Assembly: GCA_963715055.1 (NCBI GenBank)
Contig: CAVQRB010000018.1
Span: 372,001 to 436,000 of the forward strand
DNA from: CAVQRB01 sp963715055
GTDB taxonomy: Bacteria; Pseudomonadota; Alphaproteobacteria; Rhodobacterales; Rhodobacteraceae
DNA: 64,000 nucleotides
Reading direction: 5' to 3'
Part shown: positions 15,848 to 24,125 of the stretch, one piece after another
How positions within the stretch are numbered: position 1 is the stretch's first letter
Layout of the letters: the number at the start of each line of letters is the position of its first letter
Notes under the pieces: model-generated
The model's database searches: none
Seen by the model: only the letters and a program-made list of their open reading frames with translations
Told to the model about the DNA's origin: nothing
Program-made: the position numbers and the translations under genes

Positions 15848-17368
15848 TCAATTTGAAGAACATGTGCTTCGAGGCAGGTTCGGAGTTTCGCCCTGAGCGC
15901 TGTCGATCCGTTGCAGGCCAATGCGCGGTGTTTCCGGATCAGGTTCTGACACCAGTTCGCGTGCCGTTTCCAGATCCTGTCGAAGATGAAGATTTGCCGT
16001 TTTTCGCAGCTCATCATCGCTGGTGCGCAAGATGCCAGCGGGGTGCAGCGAAATCATGACGGGTTTGCCGCCAAGGCCTGCTTCAAGTTTGCCGCGACGT
16101 TGGCCGATACCGCTCCCGTTTCCCGTCAGGGCCGATGCGGCAGTCGCCCCCAAAGCCACGATCAGGCGCGGGTTGTTCCGTTTGATTTCCTCCTCGAGCC
16201 ACCACCGACACTGGGAGATCTCGTTCGCGTTCGGACGCTGATGCAACCGCTTCCGGCCATTCGCCGCGTATTTGAAATGCTTGACGGCATTGGTGAGATA
16301 TAGCTCGTTTCGATCGAGACCTGCGGCTTGAAGCGTGGCGTCAAGGAGTTGACCTGCGGGTCCGACAAACGGCCTGCCCTGCAGGTCCTCCTGATCACCG
16401 GGCTGTTCCCCGACGACCATCAGCATGGCACCCGCGGGACCTTCTCCGGGAACGACTTGGGTCGCATGCCGGTGCAGCGGACATCGGGTGCAGCCGCGAA
16501 GACCGGTTTCCGGCACGTTCGATGTCGTTGACCATGCCGAGACATGTTGCTCCGCCTGTGCCCGCAGTTTTGCGCTTCGCATCGGTGGTTGGGTTGGCGC
16601 CGCGATGGCCATGGCTCGCGCCCGCGCCGGTGCCGACTCGATCAGATCCCTGATTTCAGCAGCCTCCGGCATGTTCTTCCAGTATTTCTTCGGCATTTCG
16701 GATTGCATCGCAGCAACCTTGAGCCGTGCAGGATTGAAGATGTTCCTGAAGTAGGTCACCCAAAGGGCTTCGCTTGCATCCTCGGGCAACTCCGGTGCCT
16801 TCTGCCCCTCTTCGAACCACAATTGCCCGTCTTGGTAAAAGGCACTGACATCCGGCGTGTAGATCCGCCAGTTCATGTCGGCAAAGCGGCGTCGGAAGAA
16901 ATCGGCGGTGGGTTCGACCGTGAAATGCGTGGGTTCAAACCACGCGGCAAAAGAGCGCCGCGGGTCCGTTGGCGTACCGACTTCCCTGAACCGGACGAAA
17001 GCCTTCATCTTGTGCTGACAGCGGCGCACATTCTTTTCCATCGTCAGCAATTTTGCCAACGCAGGATCGGCCCGGTCCTGCAGGAGGCCTTTAGATCGCC
17101 GCAGTCGCCAAAGAAGACTGTAAAGGCGCGCAAATCGCGTGTCGTCGCTGTGCCAGACCACGGTATCGGCCAGCTGCAGGAAGCGCCGCGGTACGGTAAT
17201 GTCTTGCGTGGGAACCGGGTCGACTGGCCTGTCGAAAAGACCTCTCTGAGTGGTTTCGCTGCCCCAGGAAATGTCCTCCGGCGGGACAGAAGCTGACAGA
17301 TAACCGCGGGCGGCACTGCGCCAGGCTGAAGCCGTGCCGATCAGAGGCATGATCACGCGATACGTCAA
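15848..17368 (-). CDS. udgX: DUF4130 - UdgX-type uracil-DNA glycosylase fusion
   Basis: Protein of 506 residues with two parts. The N-terminus (about 1-255) is the DUF4130 module of the TIGR03915 kind (AAWRSAARGYL-type start, KMKAFVRFREV, FADMNWRIYTPD, YFRNIFNPARL). The C-terminus (about 285-475) is a family 4/5-like uracil-DNA glycosylase: GCTRCPLHR, GEQPGDQED (320-328), TNAVKHFKYAANGRKRLHQ and SLHPAGILR. GEQPGDQED plus the loop RKRLH (372-376, matching KRRIH) are UdgX signatures. In mycobacterial UdgX the loop histidine bonds covalently to the excised-uracil site. The likely start is TTG at 17368, overlapping the radical SAM stop as TTGA; ATG at 17350 is the first ATG. Co-translated with the radical SAM gene. 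Confidence 0.9.
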   Translation of the reverse strand: MTYRVIMPLIGTASAWRSAARGYLSASVPPEDISWGSETTQRGLFDRPVDPVPTQDITVPRRFLQLADTVVWHSDDTRFARLYSLLWRLRRSKGLLQDRADPALAKLLTMEKNVRRCQHKMKAFVRFREVGTPTDPRRSFAAWFEPTHFTVEPTADFFRRRFADMNWRIYTPDVSAFYQDGQLWFEEGQKAPELPEDASEALWVTYFRNIFNPARLKVAAMQSEMPKKYWKNMPEAAEIRDLIESAPARARAMAIAAPTQPPMRSAKLRAQAEQHVSAWSTTSNVPETGLRGCTRCPLHRHATQVVPGEGPAGAMLMVVGEQPGDQEDLQGRPFVGPAGQLLDATLQAAGLDRNELYLTNAVKHFKYAANGRKRLHQRPNANEISQCRWWLEEEIKRNNPRLIVALGATAASALTGNGSGIGQRRGKLEAGLGGKPVMISLHPAGILRTSDDELRKTANLHLRQDLETARELVSEPDPETPRIGLQRIDSAQGETPNLPRSTCSSN

Positions 17369-18600
17369 AACAGACTCAACTGCTCTGGCGGTGGCGCGAA
17401 ACGCGCACGCAGGTCGGCACTGTCGGTCAAGCTGCCCGGGCTCCAGCCGCGCGCCGTGATGAAGGCACACGCCTTCTTCATGGAGGCACCCATGCGCGCG
17501 AGATCTTCGTAGGATAAACTGCGGTGGCGCCGCGTCGTCAGAATGCGGTTCACGGTCTTCACGCCGAACCCCGGAACGCGGAGCAGCATGTCGCGCGCCG
17601 CCAGATTGACGTCGAGCGGAAAGAGCCCGCGATGTGCGAGCGCCCAGGCCAGTTTCGGATCGATGTCGAGATCGAGATTGCCGTCTTTGGTCGTGCCGGT
17701 GATCTCGGCCAGGTCGAACCCATAGAAGCGCAATAGCCAATCGGCCTGGTAAAGCCTGTGTTCGCGCTGCAAGGGCGGGCTGACCAGCGGCAGAATCGCG
17801 CTGCTGTCCGTGATCGGGGAGAAAGCCGAATAATAGACGCGCTTCAGTTTATAGCTCGAATAGAGACGGGTCGACTGCCCCAATATGGTGCTATCGGTGG
17901 AGCCATCCGCGCCGACGATCACTTGAGTCGATTGCCCGGCGGGTGCAAAGCGGGGCGGTCTCTTACCCGTATGCGAGCGGTCGGCGGCAATCTCCTTGCG
18001 CCGCCTGACGTCGGCCATCGCGCGCCTGATCTGCTCGGGGTTCTTTTCGGGCGCATAGGCCTTCACCGCGGTGTCGGTGGGCAGCTCCACATTGATCGAC
18101 AGCCGGTCTGCGAAGAGTCCTGCCTGCTCGATCAACTCGGGCGCAGCATCTGGGATCGTCTTGAGATGGATGTAGCCGCGAAAATTCTCCTCGTGACGCA
18201 GCTTTCGGGCGATCAGAACCATGTCCTGCATCGTGGCATCGGGCGACCGGATGATCCCTGAGGACAGAAAGAGGCCTTCGATATAGTTGCGCCGATAGAA
18301 TTCGATGGTGAGTTTCACCACCTCGTCGACGCTGAACCGTGCCCGCGCCACATTCGACGAGGCGCGATTGATGCAATAGGCGCAATCGTAGATGCAGAAG
18401 TTCGTCATCAGGATCTTGAGCAGGCTGATGCACCGCCCATCCGGTGCGTAGGCATGGCAGATGCCGCTACCTTCGTTCGATCCCAGGCTTTTGCCATCGC
18501 GGGAGTCGCGCCGGGTCGAGCCCGAAGAGGCGCAGGACGCATCGTATTTCGCGGCGTCGCTGAGGATGGCGAGTTTCTGATCAAGCGTGAGTCGGGTCAT
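17365..18600 (-). CDS. Putative DNA modification/repair radical SAM protein (rSAM linked to UDG)
   Basis: Protein of 411 residues. The radical SAM iron-sulfur motif is CIYDCAYC, preceded by GICHAYAPDGRCISLLKILMTNF. The SAM-binding barrel follows (GLFLSSGI, NVELPT and a gap with RPPRFAPAGQSTQVIVGA). The C-terminus has a helix-hairpin-helix, LLRVPGFGVKTVNRIL, which suggests DNA contact. It matches the family TIGR03916 in length and order. This family almost always sits beside a UDG-superfamily gene, as here. The reaction is not known; repair of a modified or cross-linked base is a reasonable guess. First gene of the pair, with its own promoter region upstream of 18600. Confidence 0.92.
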   Translation of the reverse strand: MTRLTLDQKLAILSDAAKYDASCASSGSTRRDSRDGKSLGSNEGSGICHAYAPDGRCISLLKILMTNFCIYDCAYCINRASSNVARARFSVDEVVKLTIEFYRRNYIEGLFLSSGIIRSPDATMQDMVLIARKLRHEENFRGYIHLKTIPDAAPELIEQAGLFADRLSINVELPTDTAVKAYAPEKNPEQIRRAMADVRRRKEIAADRSHTGKRPPRFAPAGQSTQVIVGADGSTDSTILGQSTRLYSSYKLKRVYYSAFSPITDSSAILPLVSPPLQREHRLYQADWLLRFYGFDLAEITGTTKDGNLDLDIDPKLAWALAHRGLFPLDVNLAARDMLLRVPGFGVKTVNRILTTRRHRSLSYEDLARMGASMKKACAFITARGWSPGSLTDSADLRARFAPPPEQLSLF

Positions 18601-18641
18601 ATGTTCACATTATGTTCTCATTTTGATGGACTCAAGAGATC

Positions 18642-18900
18642 ATGTTGATAACCGCCCGTCGCACCGGACCGCTGGTCGATGCATTGGGCGTTCCAATGAA
18701 GCCGGCTTGATTGGTTCATCCTCGCCGGTTTCGAATTGCGTCTGGCGGATGTCTTGCGCGCGGTGCCATTGGGACTGATCAATTCCCGGGATTTCCCCGA
18801 GGGATTGGTCTTGGGGAAAAGTCCGTCAGGCGACCGGGTCGTCCGGTATCCGAAGGCGCTGTTCAACCATGTTGGACGGTGCTATGCCGTACCCGATCCG
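18642..18900 (+). pseudogene. Possible gene remnant
   Basis: Between the radical SAM gene and eptA two plus-strand frames look coding by base use but are broken. ATG 18642 reads MLITARRTGPLVDALG to a stop near 18710. The +1 frame then continues with WFILAGFELRLADVLRAVPL and further GC-ending codons to about 18900, without its own start. I do not recognise a family. It may be a decayed gene split by a frameshift, or chance. Confidence 0.2.
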
Positions 18901-18979
18901 GTCAGACTGGCACCAAACTCTTGCTGTGGCGGTGTTTTAGCGACGATCTGGGGCACCTTCTCAGTGAGTGTTGCATTCC

Positions 18980-20647
18980 ATGAACATCCCCTCTCCCAAG
19001 GCAATACCGCTTATCATCCAAGGTCTGCGCCGCACCGAGTTTTCGCCGGTCATGCTGACGATCTGCGTCACCGCTCTCTTGATGATCTTTTACAACGCGA
19101 CCTACTGGTCGCGGGGCATCGAGATTTTCTCCGGACATCTGGGCCAACTCATCCTGTTCAACATCGCGCTCTATTGCCTGACACTGAGTGCTTTTTCCTT
19201 CTTCAGCCTGAGGCCGGTCGTCAAACCCTTCCTCGCCTTCATGCTCATCCTGTCTGCCATCACCTCCTACTACATGGACAATTTGGGGGTGATGATCGAC
19301 CGCGACATGGTCCAGAACGTGGCCACCACGACCTTCACCGAGTCCAAGCATCTGTTCACGCCGGGATTCATCGGCCATGTTCTGATTTTCGGCGTGCTGC
19401 CGGCACTCGCTTTGCTCATGCTGCGGGTGAAACGGCAGCGATGGCTGATGGCCCTGGGAGCGCCGCTGGCACTTTTTGCCATGAGCATGCTGCTGGCAAG
19501 CGGGCTCCTGATGCTCAACCTGAAAACCTACGCCTCCGTATTGCGTGAACGCAAGGAGTTCATCGGGAGCTACCAACCCGGCGCGCCGCTCGTCGGTGCC
19601 ATTCGCTATGCCAAGATGGTGGCACAGTCGGGCGACATCGTGGTGAAGCCCTTGGGCGAGGATGCCGCCAAGGGCGACAGCTATGCGACCGCGAAAAAAC
19701 CGGTGCTGACGATCATCGTCGCCGGTGAAACCGCACGGTCGCGCGATTTCAGTCTGAACGGCTACGCACGCGAGACAAACCCGGAACTGGCAAAGCGCGA
19801 CGTCGTGAGCTTCACGGATGTGCACTCCTGCGGTACCGCGACAGCGGTTTCGCTGCCCTGCATGTTCTCGAACTATACCCGGGACGACTATACGTACGAG
19901 AAAGGCATTTCCACCGAAGACCTTCTGGACGTTCTGCATCACGCGGGGTTCGCCGTGGAATGGTGGGATGACAACACCGGGGACAAGGGAATTGCAGCAA
20001 GGTTGCCGAAACGCTCCTTCACCAATCTCGAGAACGCGGAATTCTGCGCTTCGGGCGAGTGTACGGATGGTATCTTCATGCAGCATCTCGAGGCTTTCGC
20101 ACCGACCATCACCGAGGATACCGTTCTCGTCCTGCACCAGATCGGCAGCCACGGACCGACCTACCACTTGCGCTACCCGAGTGACTTCGGGCCGTTCCAA
20201 CCTGCCTGCAATACCGCCGAGTTCACGAACTGCTCGCCCGAGGAAATCGTCAATGCCTATGACAACACGATCGCCTATACCGACCACATCCTCAGCCAGA
20301 CGATCGACTTCCTTCAGGCGCAGGAGGGGCTGACCACCTCGCTTCTCTACGTCTCGGATCATGGCGAATCTCTTGGTGAAGGCGGTCTCTATCTGCACGG
20401 CACGCCCTATTTCATGGCGCCGGAAGAACAGACGAAAGTCCCGATGATCCTGTGGCTGTCGGACGACTTCAAGGATCGCTTCGAGATCTCCGGAGAGTGT
20501 CTTGTGGCAAAGGCCGACGCCCCGCTCAGCCACGACAACCTGTTTCATTCGGTACTGGGGCTTCTGGACATCAAAACTGATGCGCTCGATGAAAAACTGG
20601 ATATCTTTGCAGACTGCAAAAGCAATGAGAAAGAGCTGCAAAACTGA
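18980..20647 (+). CDS. eptA: Phosphoethanolamine transferase, EptA/MCR family
   Basis: Inner-membrane enzyme of 555 residues that moves phosphoethanolamine from phosphatidylethanolamine to lipid A or core sugars, lowering negative charge and binding of cationic peptides. Five membrane helices (about 20-180) precede a periplasmic alkaline-phosphatase-like domain. Zinc-site and catalytic motifs are VAGETARSRDFSLNGY, SCGTATAVSLPCMFS with the nucleophile threonine near residue 286-288, HQIGSHGPTY and VSDHGESLGE. This family is also called EptA/PmrC/MCR. An earlier in-frame GTG (18968) is possible. It overlaps dgkA by one base. Confidence 0.95.
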   Translation: MNIPSPKAIPLIIQGLRRTEFSPVMLTICVTALLMIFYNATYWSRGIEIFSGHLGQLILFNIALYCLTLSAFSFFSLRPVVKPFLAFMLILSAITSYYMDNLGVMIDRDMVQNVATTTFTESKHLFTPGFIGHVLIFGVLPALALLMLRVKRQRWLMALGAPLALFAMSMLLASGLLMLNLKTYASVLRERKEFIGSYQPGAPLVGAIRYAKMVAQSGDIVVKPLGEDAAKGDSYATAKKPVLTIIVAGETARSRDFSLNGYARETNPELAKRDVVSFTDVHSCGTATAVSLPCMFSNYTRDDYTYEKGISTEDLLDVLHHAGFAVEWWDDNTGDKGIAARLPKRSFTNLENAEFCASGECTDGIFMQHLEAFAPTITEDTVLVLHQIGSHGPTYHLRYPSDFGPFQPACNTAEFTNCSPEEIVNAYDNTIAYTDHILSQTIDFLQAQEGLTTSLLYVSDHGESLGEGGLYLHGTPYFMAPEEQTKVPMILWLSDDFKDRFEISGECLVAKADAPLSHDNLFHSVLGLLDIKTDALDEKLDIFADCKSNEKELQN

Positions 20648-21039
20648 TGTCCTCAAAGCCTTCCCGCCCGAAACCCGAGCGCATTGGCGGCGCTGCACAT
20701 GTGCTGGCCGCGGCCTCATATTCTCTGGGTGGCCTGAAACGCCTGCTGCGTGAAACCGCATTCCGGCAAGAACTGCTTCTGGTCTGTGCCGGGTTGCTGC
20801 TTTTGGTGGCGTTGGATGCGACGATCGTGGAATACCTTCTGCTGATCGGCATTTTCCTTCTGCTGGTCGCGGTCGAGGCTCTGAACACGGCCATCGAATG
20901 CATCGTCGACAGGCTCTCTCCGGAATGGGAGGAATATGCGCGCGATGCAAAGGATCTCGGCTCGCTGGCTGTCATGTGCATCCTGCTATGCGGCGGCCTT
21001 TTCATCCTCTACGTGATCCTCTCGCGCATCTTCACATGA
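20647..21039 (+). CDS. dgkA: Diacylglycerol kinase
   Basis: Small inner-membrane kinase of 130 residues with three membrane helices. The family signature is VEALNTAIECIVDRLS followed by AKDLGSLAV, with Glu and Asn residues of the active site visible. It phosphorylates diacylglycerol to phosphatidic acid. The ATG overlaps the eptA stop (TGATG). EptA releases diacylglycerol for each phosphoethanolamine moved, so the pair forms a waste-recycling unit. An N-terminal basic extension of about 15 residues (SSKPSRPKPERIGG) precedes the core. Confidence 0.94.
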   Translation: MSSKPSRPKPERIGGAAHVLAAASYSLGGLKRLLRETAFRQELLLVCAGLLLLVALDATIVEYLLLIGIFLLLVAVEALNTAIECIVDRLSPEWEEYARDAKDLGSLAVMCILLCGGLFILYVILSRIFT

Positions 21040-21286
21040 CGTGATGAAGGCGTCGCCCCGGTCTTGCCGGTTTGTGGTCAGAGGCTGAGGCAGAGGTTTG
21101 ACTCCGCAAATTCGCTCTTGGCGTCAGGCGTTCGTCACGCTGGCACCATGCCGACGTTTCCCTGACACACAAGGAAGACCTGCTGCGCGGCTCCTCCCAG
21201 TTGAACCGGACCGCTCCCCTGTCTGGAAGGATCAGGGTCCAAGATGGGAAGCGAACAGACCACCTGGGAGAAGCCGCTCTTGGCGC

Positions 21287-22426
21287 TCAGGCTGCGGCGA
21301 TTTTCTTTTTCGGATCGTAGAAGGGGAATTCGACGATCACGGCCCGGCCCGGCCCGGTTTTGGTCACGACCTCGACCTCGGACCCAAGGACCGCATGTTC
21401 CGCCGACACCATCGCCAACGCGATGTTCTGCTCGAGCCGTGGCGAATAAATGGCCGACGTCACTTTACCGACGATCTCGCCGCCCTTTTTGATCTCCCAG
21501 AACGTCGTGTTCGGACCATTCAGCGGCGCACCTTGGAGGATCAGGCCGACCTGCTTGCGCCGCGGGCCTTCCTCACGGATCCGGCGCAGCGCGGCCTTGC
21601 CGATGAAGTCGGCTTCCATGTCGAGGTTCACCAGACGGTCGTAACCCAACTCATAGGGGTTGGTGTTGATATCGGCATCCGCGTGGTAGGATAGCATGCC
21701 GCCTTCGATGCGGCGGATCGAGGAGGTGTGACCGGGCTTCAGGCCGAACGCCATGCCCGCTGCCATGATCCGCTCCCAGAGTGCATCGCCATGGCTGCTG
21801 TCGCGCAGGTAAAGCTCGTAGCCCAGTTCGCTGGACCACCCGGTGCGCGAGACGATCAACGGGATGCCGTCCAGATCGAGTTCGCGCAGCCAGTAGTATT
21901 TCAAGTCCATGATCTCGTCGCCGAAAAGCTTGCGCATGATCTCGCCTGACTTGGGCCCCTGCAGTTGCAGCGGCGATACGTCGGGTTCGCAGATCGTGAC
22001 ATCAAGGCCGGAATGCACGGCCACGCCCTGCGCCCAAAGCTGGATGTCACTGTCGGCCAGCGAGATCCAGAAATGGTTCTCCGCGAGGCGCAGCAGGATC
22101 GGGTCGTTCAGGATCCCACCCTGGGCATTGGTGATCAGGATGTACTTGCACTGACCCACGGCCATCTTCGAAAGGTCGCGAGGGGTCAGCATCTGCACGA
22201 ATTTGGCGGCATCCGGACCGGTGATCTCCACCTGACGCTCTACCGCGACGTCGCAAAGGATCGCGTCGTTCACGAGGTTCCAGAAATTCTGCTCCGGATT
22301 TCCGAAATCGCGCGGGATGTACATGTGGTTGTAGACGGAAAACCCTTGCGCTCCCCAACGCACCGTGGCGTCGAAATAGGGGGATTTGCGGATCTGTGTA
22401 CCAAAGCCGAAGTCATCTGCCTGCAT
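21287..22426 (-). CDS. dmdA: DmdA-like GcvT-family folate-dependent demethylase (probable DMSP demethylase)
   Basis: Protein of 379 residues of the aminomethyltransferase fold. Segments that recall marine DmdA run along its length. They are FSVYNHMYIP, VERQVEITGPDA, LTPRDLSKM, GQCKYILITNAQGGILNDP, HFWISLADSDIQ, EPDVSPLQLQGPKS, RTGWSSELGYELYL, GGMLSYHADADINTNPYE and TSAIYSPRLEQNIALAM. DmdA moves a methyl group from dimethylsulfoniopropionate to tetrahydrofolate. Paralogous GcvT-like demethylases exist in roseobacters, so the substrate is not certain. ATG at 22426 has AAAGGG upstream; an in-frame ATG at 22480 would add 18 residues. It follows lrp, with a dyad array between. Confidence 0.75.
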   Translation of the reverse strand: MQADDFGFGTQIRKSPYFDATVRWGAQGFSVYNHMYIPRDFGNPEQNFWNLVNDAILCDVAVERQVEITGPDAAKFVQMLTPRDLSKMAVGQCKYILITNAQGGILNDPILLRLAENHFWISLADSDIQLWAQGVAVHSGLDVTICEPDVSPLQLQGPKSGEIMRKLFGDEIMDLKYYWLRELDLDGIPLIVSRTGWSSELGYELYLRDSSHGDALWERIMAAGMAFGLKPGHTSSIRRIEGGMLSYHADADINTNPYELGYDRLVNLDMEADFIGKAALRRIREEGPRRKQVGLILQGAPLNGPNTTFWEIKKGGEIVGKVTSAIYSPRLEQNIALAMVSAEHAVLGSEVEVVTKTGPGRAVIVEFPFYDPKKKIAAA

Positions 22427-22514
22427 TGTCGTGGCCCTTTGCTGAAGCCGGCCTTGCGGGCCGGAAAACGGAAGCATCATGGCTCTCTATTACGGCGCGG
22501 CAGCACGGAACTGT

Positions 22515-22582
22515 GGTCCAAAAATCGGACGTCGGAGGACCGTTTGGACTGAATTTGGAACCGCTTTCGGACCGTTTGGTCC
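22515..22582 (-). promoter_or_regulatory. Repeated dyad operator array upstream of the DmdA-like gene
   Basis: Three related dyads lie in the 163-base gap between lrp and the DmdA-like gene: GGTCC-N6-CGGAC (22515-22530), GGACCGTTTGGAC (22537-22549) and the perfect GGACC-GTTT-GGTCC (22569-22582). The last two start 32 bases apart, about three helical turns. Lrp-family proteins bind such phased arrays as octamers, so the adjacent Lrp regulator is the likely ligand. Confidence 0.55.
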
Positions 22583-22589
22583 GCGTCGC

Positions 22590-23081
22590 TCAACGCGCGG
22601 TTCTGGCGGCCAGTTTGCCGATGTTGGGGTGGCCCGATTTGATGGTGCGAGTCGCGATGTAGGTCATGTAGCGGTCGACCCCCAGTTCGGCATCCTGCAT
22701 GGCCTGCATCAGCTCCAGGAACGCGGCGAGGCTGGGGCTGTAGACATTCATCACGTAGTCCATACCGCCGCCGGTGGCGACGCAATCGACAATCTCGTCC
22801 TGCGCGTTCACAAAGGCTTCGAACCTCTCGAAATCGGCCTTGCGATGGTGGGTCAGGGACGCCGTCACCACGACCTGCGTGAAATCGCAAAACCGCTCCA
22901 GCGCGATCACGGCGCGGAAATTTTTGATGAAACCTGCGGCCTTCAGCCGGTCAAGCCGCGCCCAGCAGGGTGTCGGCGAGATATTGACCAGTTCCGCAAG
23001 CTTGGTCTTGCTCAACTGCCCGTGTTGCTGCACCGCGCTGAGAATGCGGATATCGGTCGCATCTAGGCCTGAAGTCTTCAC
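22590..23081 (-). CDS. Lrp/AsnC family transcriptional regulator
   Basis: DNA-binding regulator of 163 residues. An N-terminal AsnC-type helix-turn-helix (LDATDIRILSAVQQHGQLSKTKLAELVNISPTPCWARLDRLKAAG) is followed by an alpha/beta ligand-sensing domain (VVVTASLTHHRKADFERF to YMTYIATRTI). GTG at 23081 was chosen because an AAGGG site lies about ten bases upstream and the length then fits the family; longer in-frame starts give an unrelated N-terminus. It precedes the DmdA-like gene on the same strand. It probably controls that gene and itself through the dyads in between. Its effector is unknown; amino acids are usual for this family. Confidence 0.9.
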   Translation of the reverse strand: MKTSGLDATDIRILSAVQQHGQLSKTKLAELVNISPTPCWARLDRLKAAGFIKNFRAVIALERFCDFTQVVVTASLTHHRKADFERFEAFVNAQDEIVDCVATGGGMDYVMNVYSPSLAAFLELMQAMQDAELGVDRYMTYIATRTIKSGHPNIGKLAARTAR

Positions 23082-23629
23082 CGGCTGAGCGCCCTTCCCG
23101 TGCCTGTCACCGAGCGGCTCGCCACAAGCGGCGCGGCCGGCTCTCGCGAAGACCGTACGAGAAAAAGCAGGCTGGTCGCAAGACCGAGCGCTGCCGCGCG
23201 ATGCTTGCACGCCTCGTCAATGGATCACTTTCCACAAACACCATCGGACCCGCGCCGCACATTGCGGAGAACCGCCCGTCTTGGTCCATTCAGACCAGAT
23301 CGAAACCGACCGGCACGGGCAGCGAGTGGCTCATTCATCTTCGTTCCATGATCGCTTCGATGACCCAGAAATATTCCGTTGCTCGAACCCATAAATCTGT
23401 CTGGCGCGCGCGGGCGTCAGGCAGGTGCAAGGCCGACACGGAATGACAAGGAGCCTTCTTTGACCTGCTTCTCCTCTGACGGCGAGCCGAATGACATGGA
23501 TGATCATCCTGTGTTTTGCTTTTTGTTTGAAAAATCTCCGCCTGTCGCTTCGACCGATTGGAATAAGTTCCGATCCCAAGCGTTGTCGACAGGTGACTGC
23601 CTACCTTTACTTCAACCCAGGAGAACCAA
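23082..23629. other. Gene-free stretch between lrp and the Ser/Asn repeat gene
   Basis: In these 548 bases I find no frame with convincing coding character. The part from about 23460 to 23620 is AT-richer than the surroundings and should contain the promoter of the Ser/Asn repeat gene. The first 100 bases should contain the lrp promoter. A short minus-strand frame at 23107-23289 (60 residues) has no recognisable family. Confidence 0.4.
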
Positions 23630-24103
23630 ATGCGCAAGATCACAACGGCTATCATCACTTCCCTCCTCGCGTCGGCTGCACTCACGACCGCAGCGCAAGC
23701 GGACAGTAGTCAAAATGACGTCGGACGCTTCTTCAACCAGTTCCGTGCAGACCTGTCGGAAGCCCGCGATCAGTTTCGCCAGGACATCAACTTCCGCTCG
23801 AACAGATTTGACAACGACGATGATGATGAAGGACCGCGGAGCAAACGCGGATCAAAAAGCAAATCGAAATCCAACTCAAACTCGAGCAGCAACAGCAATT
23901 CGAACTCCAACTCCAACTCGAGCAGCAACAGCAGCTCGAACTCCAACTCAAACTCGAGCAGCAACAGCAGCTCGAACTCCAACTCCTCGAGCAGCAACAG
24001 CAGCTCGAATTCCAACTCCAACTCGAGCAGCAACAGCAGCTCGGATTCCAACTCCAATTCGAGCAGTAACAGCAGCTCGGATTCCGACGGCGACGACGAC
24101 TGA
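23630..24103 (+). CDS. Secreted serine/asparagine-rich repeat protein
   Basis: Protein of 157 residues with a clear signal peptide (residues 1-24, ending AAQA). The mature N-terminus contains FFNQFRADLSEARDQFRQDI and could form an amphipathic helix. It is followed by an acidic patch (DNDDDDEG), a basic patch (SKRGSKSKSK), about 75 residues made only of Ser and Asn, then an acidic tail with Asp. AGGAG seven bases before the ATG and a strong terminator show a real single-gene unit. I recognise no family. Possible roles are a secreted matrix or surface polymer, or a flexible spacer; all are guesses. No anchor or sorting motif is visible. Confidence 0.75.
   Translation: MRKITTAIITSLLASAALTTAAQADSSQNDVGRFFNQFRADLSEARDQFRQDINFRSNRFDNDDDDEGPRSKRGSKSKSKSNSNSSSNSNSNSNSNSSSNSSSNSNSNSSSNSSSNSNSSSSNSSSNSNSNSSSNSSSDSNSNSSSNSSSDSDGDDD
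23882..24094 (+). repeat. Tandem 36-base coding repeat (12-residue Ser/Asn unit)
   Basis: Six copies begin TCGAGCAGCAACAGC or a close variant, at 23882, 23918, 23954, 23987, 24023 and 24059. The steps are 36, 36, 33, 36 and 36 bases. Each full unit encodes SSSNSSSNSNSN or a near variant. The last two copies change some Asn to Asp through single-base changes. Confidence 0.9.
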
Positions 24104-24125
24104 GAACGCCACGGCTGTTGCAATG

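Noticed and set aside
18902..20950. Long minus-strand open frame of about 680 codons
   Set aside because: It is the antisense of eptA, which has all catalytic motifs. The antisense product is Arg/Gln/His-rich with no known motif and no ribosome site.
23882..24094. CRISPR-like regular repeat
   Set aside because: The 36-base units are directly joined without spacers and encode Ser/Asn codons in one frame inside a gene with signal peptide and terminator.
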